A stretch of 10,207 bases of DNA from Nocardioidaceae bacterium (GTDB lineage: Bacteria; Actinomycetota; Actinomycetes; Propionibacteriales; Nocardioidaceae). The notes under the pieces were generated by a model. That model saw only the letters and a program-made list of their open reading frames with translations, was not told the DNA's origin and searched no databases. Shown in pieces: positions 6,995 through 10,207 of this stretch (the first letter of the stretch is position 1; each line of letters opens with the position of its first letter). A program made the translations under genes and the position numbers. The stretch lies in contig JACCZI010000012.1 in assembly GCA_013696015.1 (NCBI GenBank), positions 1-10,207 of the forward strand, read 5' to 3'.

Positions 6995-8338
6995 TCAGCT
7001 CCAGGGGAACGGCGAGCTGCTCGTGGGGTGCAGCTCACCGCGCTCGTAGCGGCCGAATCGGAACGGTTGCAGCAGGTCCTGGGGCTCGCCGAGGAGCTCG
7101 TCAGCCACCAGGGCGCCGACCCCGATCATCTTGTAGCCGTGGTTGGAGTCGGCGATCACGTAGGCGTTCTGCCGGAAGGTGTCGAAGACGGGGAAGCTGT
7201 CGGGGGTGAAGCAGCCCAGGCCCCCGGAGGCCTCGTCCCGGTAGAGGTGGCGGGTGCCCTGGAACCGGGCGTGGCAGTGCGCCAGCGCCGCCGTCCACAT
7301 GCGCGCGAACTCCGGTGACACGACGAACTCCGGGCTGGCCGGGCCGTAGGGGTCGACGGCGACGTCCGCGGCGGCTTTCTCCACCGTGAGCGGCATGCTG
7401 CCGCCCTGCACGCCGCCGAAGTTGAAGTCGGGCTTGTAGTAGATGCCCCACATCGAGTCCGTCACAAGGTTGCCGTCCTCGTCGAGCAGCGGCGCGTCGG
7501 AGTCGACGTGCATGACCGGCGGCATGCCGCCCGACGTGTCGGTGAAGAGGCCCGGGTCGACGCCGAGCGTGCCCTCCTGGAGCAGCAGGTAGGTCCACAT
7601 GTCCACGTCACTGAGCAACCGACCGTCGGGGCTCCGGACGTCGATGGTGGCCGGGAGCTCGAGCATCTGCCACAGGTCGCGCACCCATGGCCCGACCGCG
7701 ACCACGAGGTTCTCGCAGCGCACGCTGCCGCGGTCGGTCATCACGGCTCGGACCGCTCCGTCCGCGAGGTCGAGCCCGGTCACCCGTACGCCGGTGCGTA
7801 CCGAGACGCCCTGCGCCCTCGCCTTGTCCGCCAGCCCACGCATCGAGGCCTGGTTGTTGGCGTACCCGCCGCGGCGCTCGTGCAGGACGTTGGTGATGCC
7901 GGGGGCCTGCCAGTCGCCGAACAGGTCCTGCAGGTAGCTGCGGCAGTCCCGTTCCCCCTCGACCAGCCTGGACGGGTAGCCGATCTCCTGCTGCTCGGCG
8001 TGGATCTGGACGACACCCTCGCGCATCGACTCCGGCGCCGCCTGCAGATAGCCCACGGGGTGGTACGAGAACGCGGCCGGGTCGGACTCCCACACCGACA
8101 CCGAGTGCGCCATCAGCCGACGCATCGCCGGCTGGAAGTAGTTGTTGCGGACGACTCCGCACGCGATGCCGGAGGCGCCGGCCCCGACGGCGGTCTTGTC
8201 GAGGACCAACACGTCCTCGCCGCCGCCCTCACCTCGGGCCCGCAGCCCCTGTGCCAGATGCCAGGCGGTGGACAGGCCGTGAACGCCGGCGCCGACAATC
8301 AGGTAACGGACTGCCGTCGGCAGATCATCGTGAGCCAT
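6995..8338 (-). CDS. DAO-family FAD-dependent oxidoreductase, dimethylglycine/sarcosine oxidase-like
   Basis: First gene of the operon: a 447-residue flavoprotein of the D-amino acid oxidase family, related to SoxB and to the oxidase half of dimethylglycine dehydrogenase. FAD-binding YLIVGAGVHGLSTAWHLA (12-29) is followed by VLVLDKTAVGAGASG (43-57) and VVRNNYFQP (62-70), parallel to the SoxB motif. The C-terminus has FTPDSFPVFD (377-386) and SNHGYKMIGVGALVADELL (398-416), the family's closing FAD contact. There is no signal peptide. Start: ATG 8338 follows GAGGTGG at a good spacing, and the upstream in-frame extension runs through the promoter and into iclR, so I rejected it. Likely role: oxidative N-demethylation of a tertiary or secondary methylamine such as dimethylglycine, passing the carbon to folate through the next gene product. 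No electron-transfer flavoprotein genes are nearby, so O2 may be the acceptor. The exact substrate cannot be read from the sequence. Confidence 0.85.
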   Translation of the reverse strand: MAHDDLPTAVRYLIVGAGVHGLSTAWHLAQGLRARGEGGGEDVLVLDKTAVGAGASGIACGVVRNNYFQPAMRRLMAHSVSVWESDPAAFSYHPVGYLQAAPESMREGVVQIHAEQQEIGYPSRLVEGERDCRSYLQDLFGDWQAPGITNVLHERRGGYANNQASMRGLADKARAQGVSVRTGVRVTGLDLADGAVRAVMTDRGSVRCENLVVAVGPWVRDLWQMLELPATIDVRSPDGRLLSDVDMWTYLLLQEGTLGVDPGLFTDTSGGMPPVMHVDSDAPLLDEDGNLVTDSMWGIYYKPDFNFGGVQGGSMPLTVEKAAADVAVDPYGPASPEFVVSPEFARMWTAALAHCHARFQGTRHLYRDEASGGLGCFTPDSFPVFDTFRQNAYVIADSNHGYKMIGVGALVADELLGEPQDLLQPFRFGRYERGELHPTSSSPFPWS

Positions 8339-8341
8339 GGA

Positions 8342-8348
8342 CCACCTC
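8342..8348 (-). promoter_or_regulatory. Shine-Dalgarno site of the catabolic operon
   Basis: On the minus strand this reads GAGGTGG, with the GAGG core 6 bases from the ATG at 8338. It is the strongest ribosome site in the window's minus-strand operon. It fixes the start of the FAD oxidoreductase and lies directly next to the palindromic operator, so a repressor bound there would sit at the very 5' end of the transcript's template. Confidence 0.75.
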
Positions 8349-8365
8349 GTTGCCCTGTGGGCAAC
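8349..8365. promoter_or_regulatory. Palindromic operator 1, probable IclR-regulator site
   Basis: The sequence GTTGCCCTGTGGGCAAC is a perfect 7-base inverted repeat with a 3-base spacer. It sits in the 73-base gap between iclR and the divergent catabolic operon. A variant copy with 14 of 17 bases identical lies before the transporter genes (9171-9187). IclR-family proteins bind short palindromes of this kind near their own gene. It covers the expected transcription start of the minus-strand operon and the -35 area of iclR, so repression of both is likely. That the neighbouring IclR protein binds here is inference from position and duplication. Confidence 0.75.
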
Positions 8366-8373
8366 ATTGTTGC
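8361..8373. repeat. Second, overlapping palindrome in the divergent promoter
   Basis: GCAACATTGTTGC is a perfect 6-1-6 inverted repeat. It shares the GGGCAAC arm of operator 1 and adds a third GTTGC half-site at 8369-8373. The region therefore holds three GTTGC/GCAAC half-sites in 25 bases, which would suit cooperative binding of a regulator tetramer or two alternative binding registers. It touches the -10 hexamers on both strands. Confidence 0.6.
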
Positions 8374-8378
8374 TTATA
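8373..8378 (-). promoter_or_regulatory. Probable -10 element of the catabolic operon
   Basis: On the minus strand this reads TATAAG, matching five of six bases of the TATAAT consensus, in an otherwise GC-rich region. The -35 region 17 bases upstream reads GTGTTA, a weak match. Transcription would begin near 8366, at the edge of operator 1. It is predicted from sequence only. Confidence 0.5.
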
Positions 8379-8380
8379 CT
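8375..8380 (+). promoter_or_regulatory. Probable -10 element of iclR
   Basis: TATACT matches five of six consensus bases and lies 31 bases before the iclR ATG. TTGCCC at 8350-8355 could serve as -35, with a long 19-base spacer; it lies inside operator 1, which points to autoregulation. It overlaps the opposite-strand -10 by four bases, so the two promoters probably compete. Confidence 0.5.
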
Positions 8381-8411
8381 GACGCGATGGGACGCTAACA
8401 CGGGAGACCGG

Positions 8412-9155
8412 ATGACCACAACGAACCGCCCCGTTGCGACAGTCCAGCGGGCGGTGACCGTGCTACGGACCCTCGCGGCGGCCCCGGGCGATCTCGGAAA
8501 CAACGAGATCGCGCGGCGCACCGGCATCAACCCGAGCACGGTCTCCAGACTGCTCGCGACGCTGGCCGAGGCAGAGATGGTCCGCAGGGCACCGGAGAGC
8601 GGCCGCTTCCGGCTCGGTCCTCGGCTCGTCGAGCTGGGAAACGCGGCGCTGGCTCGGGTCGACCTACGACAGCTCGCCCGACCGCACCTAACGGCGCTGA
8701 CGGCGGCGACCGGTGAGACCGCGACATTGTCGGTGCCGAACGGCGAAGCTACGATCACCGTCGACTTCGTTCAGAGTCCGGCTTCGGTGCGCAGCGTCGC
8801 AGAGGTGGGGCGGCCGAGCATCGGGCACGCGACCGCGATCGGCAAGGTATTCCTCGCCTACACCGGTGCGATGCCGGCCGGTCGGCTCACCGCGTACACG
8901 CCACGGACCATCACCGACCCCACGGAACTCGCTGCGGAGATCGCCCTCACCAAGGACCGGGGCTGGGGTGGGGCGATCGGTGAACGTGAGCCGGACCTCA
9001 ACGCCCTGGCGGCTCCGGTGCTCGACGGGCGCGGCGACCTAGTCGCGGTGCTAGGGCTACAGGGACCGGCACCGCGCTTCGACGCCGACGCGATGCGCGC
9101 GGCCGTTGCCGAGCTGGTCGCACATGCTGCCCAGCTCTCCGCCGCCGACTGCTGA
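8412..9155 (+). CDS. IclR-family transcriptional regulator
   Basis: A 247-residue DNA-binding regulator. The N-terminal winged helix-turn-helix begins at VATVQRAVTVLRTLAA (8-23), with recognition-helix region NNEIARRTGINPSTVSRLLA (29-48) and wing RRAPESGRFRLGPRLVELG. The C-terminal IclR effector domain carries ARPHLTALTAATGETATLSV, GRPSIGHATAIGKVFLAY and the closing DLVAVLGLQGP segment. Length is normal for the family. I chose ATG 8412, with GGGAG 5 bases upstream. The in-frame ATG at 8337 would place coding through the promoter and operator and add a non-family leader. It is divergent from the catabolic operon and upstream of the importer, and both flanking gaps contain the same palindrome, so it is likely the local regulator of degradation and uptake. 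The effector is unknown; the betaine substrate or an intermediate is the obvious candidate. Confidence 0.93.
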   Translation: MTTTNRPVATVQRAVTVLRTLAAAPGDLGNNEIARRTGINPSTVSRLLATLAEAEMVRRAPESGRFRLGPRLVELGNAALARVDLRQLARPHLTALTAATGETATLSVPNGEATITVDFVQSPASVRSVAEVGRPSIGHATAIGKVFLAYTGAMPAGRLTAYTPRTITDPTELAAEIALTKDRGWGGAIGEREPDLNALAAPVLDGRGDLVAVLGLQGPAPRFDADAMRAAVAELVAHAAQLSAADC

Positions 9156-9170
9156 TCGGGTAACGCTTCC

Positions 9171-9187
9171 GTTGCCTTATGGGCATC
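9171..9187. promoter_or_regulatory. Palindromic operator 2, upstream of the ABC importer
   Basis: GTTGCCTTATGGGCATC matches operator 1 at 14 of 17 positions and keeps the GTTGCC...GGGCA arms at the same spacing. It lies 16 bases after the iclR stop and 94 bases before the permease start. Its arms are imperfect, so affinity may be lower. The likely meaning is that the importer has its own promoter under the same regulator. Confidence 0.65.
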
Positions 9188-9191
9188 GGCC

Positions 9192-9220
9192 TTGTCAGGT
9201 TCCGCACCCCGTGCAACAGT
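9192..9220 (+). promoter_or_regulatory. Possible promoter of the importer genes
   Basis: TTGTCA (9192-9197) is a five-of-six match to a -35 box. The hexamer 17 bases later, AACAGT (9215-9220), is a poor -10. It lies just downstream of operator 2, a position that would suit activation. This is a tentative call; no better promoter is visible in the 125-base gap, and no clear terminator follows iclR. Confidence 0.25.
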
Positions 9221-9270
9221 CCGCGTAGCGGCGGTGTCCGCACTCACTGTGACTCACCGTCGCTCTAGGC

Positions 9271-9277
9271 GGAGGTG
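9271..9277 (+). promoter_or_regulatory. Shine-Dalgarno site of the permease gene
   Basis: GGAGGTG has its GGAGG core 5 bases before ATG 9281. This favours ATG 9281 over the in-frame GTG at 9275, which lies inside the site. Confidence 0.8.
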
Positions 9278-9280
9278 TGC

Positions 9281-9955
9281 ATGAGCCGCGAGAACAGCTG
9301 GTGGGTGAATCTCTGGGCCTACCTGGAGCTCCGCTGGGACCTGGTGCTTGAGGACGCCATCGATCATGTGGTAATCGTGGTCATTTCGGTGGCGCTGGCA
9401 ACGATTATCGGCGTCGCCCTCGGCGTCGCAACCTACCGGACGCAACGCCCACGCGATCTGGTGCTCGCGGTCACCGGCACCTTCCTCACCATCCCCAGCC
9501 TGGCCCTGTTCGGCATCTTCATCGCCGTCCCAGGTCTCGGCCTGGGCGGGCGTTCGGTGGTAGTCGCGCTCGTGATGTACGGGCTGCTGCCCATCGTGCG
9601 GAACACCATCGTCGGACTGCGCGAAGTGGACTCGGCCGTCGTGGAGTCGGCGCAGGGCATGGGCCTAGGGCGCAGGCAGCGACTGTTGCGCGTCGAGCTC
9701 CCCCTGGCCTGGCCGGTCATCCTGACCGGAATCCGTGTGTCCACGCTGATCCTGATCGGCATCGCCGCGATCGGGGCGTACATCAACGGTCCCGGTCTTG
9801 GCGAAGAGATCTTCGCTGGTCTTGCCAACCTCAGCTCAGTCACCGCACTCAGCGACGTCATCGCGGGGACGCTCGGAATCGTCGTCCTGGCCATCTTGTT
9901 CGACTTGTTCTACGTCGGCGTCTCCCGGATCACTATTCCCAAAGGTATTCGATGA
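9281..9955 (+). CDS. Quaternary amine ABC importer permease (OpuC/ProW type)
   Basis: A 224-residue inner-membrane permease of the osmoprotectant ABC importer family (glycine betaine, choline, carnitine, proline betaine). Hydrophobic segments lie near 30-50, 60-82, 91-111, 145-167 and 193-213. FLTIPSLALFGIF (68-80) and YGLLPIVRNTIVGL (100-113) are hallmarks of the OpuBB/OpuCB group. The cytoplasmic EAA loop, which docks the ATPase, is ESAQGMGLGRRQRLLRVELP (122-141). Length is normal for the family. The stop overlaps the ATPase start. A binding protein and perhaps a second permease are expected past the right edge. Placement beside demethylation genes suggests uptake for carbon and nitrogen, though OpuC-type systems also serve osmoprotection. 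The family is firm; the ligand is inferred. Confidence 0.92.
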   Translation: MSRENSWWVNLWAYLELRWDLVLEDAIDHVVIVVISVALATIIGVALGVATYRTQRPRDLVLAVTGTFLTIPSLALFGIFIAVPGLGLGGRSVVVALVMYGLLPIVRNTIVGLREVDSAVVESAQGMGLGRRQRLLRVELPLAWPVILTGIRVSTLILIGIAAIGAYINGPGLGEEIFAGLANLSSVTALSDVIAGTLGIVVLAILFDLFYVGVSRITIPKGIR

Positions 9956-10207
9956 TGAGCAACGGTCAGCAAAGCGGTGCCCGGACGAACGGCAGCGAGT
10001 CGAAGATCCGGTTGGAGAATCTCTCCAAGACCTTCCCGGGCCAGCACGAGCCGGCCGTCGACGACCTGTCGATGGAGATCCCCGAGGGTGAGATCGTCAT
10101 CTTCGTTGGCCCTTCCGGGTGCGGGAAGACCACAACGATGAAATTGATCAACCGCATCATCGAGCCCACAGGCGGGCGCATCTTTCTCGACGGGGAGGAC
10201 GTGACCA
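9952..10207 (+). CDS. Quaternary amine ABC importer ATPase, 3' end cut by window edge
   Basis: The first 85 codons of an ATP-binding subunit of the OpuCA/ProV family, which powers the neighbouring permease. After a polar 17-residue lead comes KIRLENLSKTFPG (18-30), then the Walker A motif GPSGCGKTTTMKLINR, followed by IIEPTGGRIFLDGEDV, all typical of OpuCA. Walker B and any CBS domains lie beyond the window. Two starts are possible: ATG 9952 (ATGA overlap with the permease stop) or ATG 9955 directly after; I took the first. Coupled translation with the permease is likely. Confidence 0.93.
   Translation, partial: MMSNGQQSGARTNGSESKIRLENLSKTFPGQHEPAVDDLSMEIPEGEIVIFVGPSGCGKTTTMKLINRIIEPTGGRIFLDGEDVT

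Noticed and set aside
8337..8411. Earlier in-frame ATG start for the IclR gene at 8337
   Set aside because: It would make the promoter and operator coding and add a 25-residue leader unlike IclR proteins. ATG 8412 has its own ribosome site and starts directly before the helix-turn-helix domain.
9243..9257. Direct repeat ACTCAC-TGTG-ACTCAC before the permease gene
   Set aside because: Two 6-base copies ten bases apart could be chance. They do not resemble the operator and overlap no clear promoter element, so they are noted without a functional claim.

Overview
This window is from a GC-rich bacterium, most likely an actinomycete. Codon third positions are almost all G or C, Shine-Dalgarno sites are purine-rich, and some genes start with GTG. 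The sequence alone does not allow a genus call. There are no RNA genes, CRISPR arrays, insertion sequences or other signs of recent mobility.

Bases 1-8338 hold one tightly packed minus-strand catabolic operon. In transcription order it encodes a DAO-family FAD oxidoreductase (8338-6995), a stand-alone GcvT/DmdA-like folate-dependent methyltransferase (6968-5763), a betaine-homocysteine methyltransferase-like enzyme (5766-4714), a divergent methylenetetrahydrofolate reductase-like protein (4710-3775), and heterotetrameric sarcosine oxidase subunits beta (3778-2483), delta (2473-2234) and alpha (2237 to beyond base 1). Three of the junctions are 4-base ATGA or GTGA stop/start overlaps, so translation is probably coupled. 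The gamma subunit, soxG, would be expected just beyond the left edge.

Bases 8339-8411 form a short divergent control region. It has a perfect 7-3-7 palindrome and two -10-like hexamers on opposite strands that share four bases. On the plus strand follow an IclR-family regulator (8412-9155), a 125-base gap with a second, 14/17-identical copy of the palindrome, and the start of an OpuC/ProU-type quaternary amine ABC importer: a permease (9281-9955) overlapping an ATPase cut by the right edge (9952 onward).

The parts suggest a complete uptake and stepwise demethylation route for a methylated amine such as glycine betaine. The importer brings it in, the BHMT-like enzyme moves the first methyl to homocysteine, and the DAO-family enzyme, perhaps with the GcvT-like protein, removes the next. 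Sarcosine oxidase turns sarcosine into glycine, and the MTHFR-like protein links methylene- and methyl-folate. The gene families are clear. The exact substrate is inference, and changes at key positions in the BHMT-like and GcvT-like proteins leave open a betaine other than glycine betaine, or a sulfonium compound such as DMSP.
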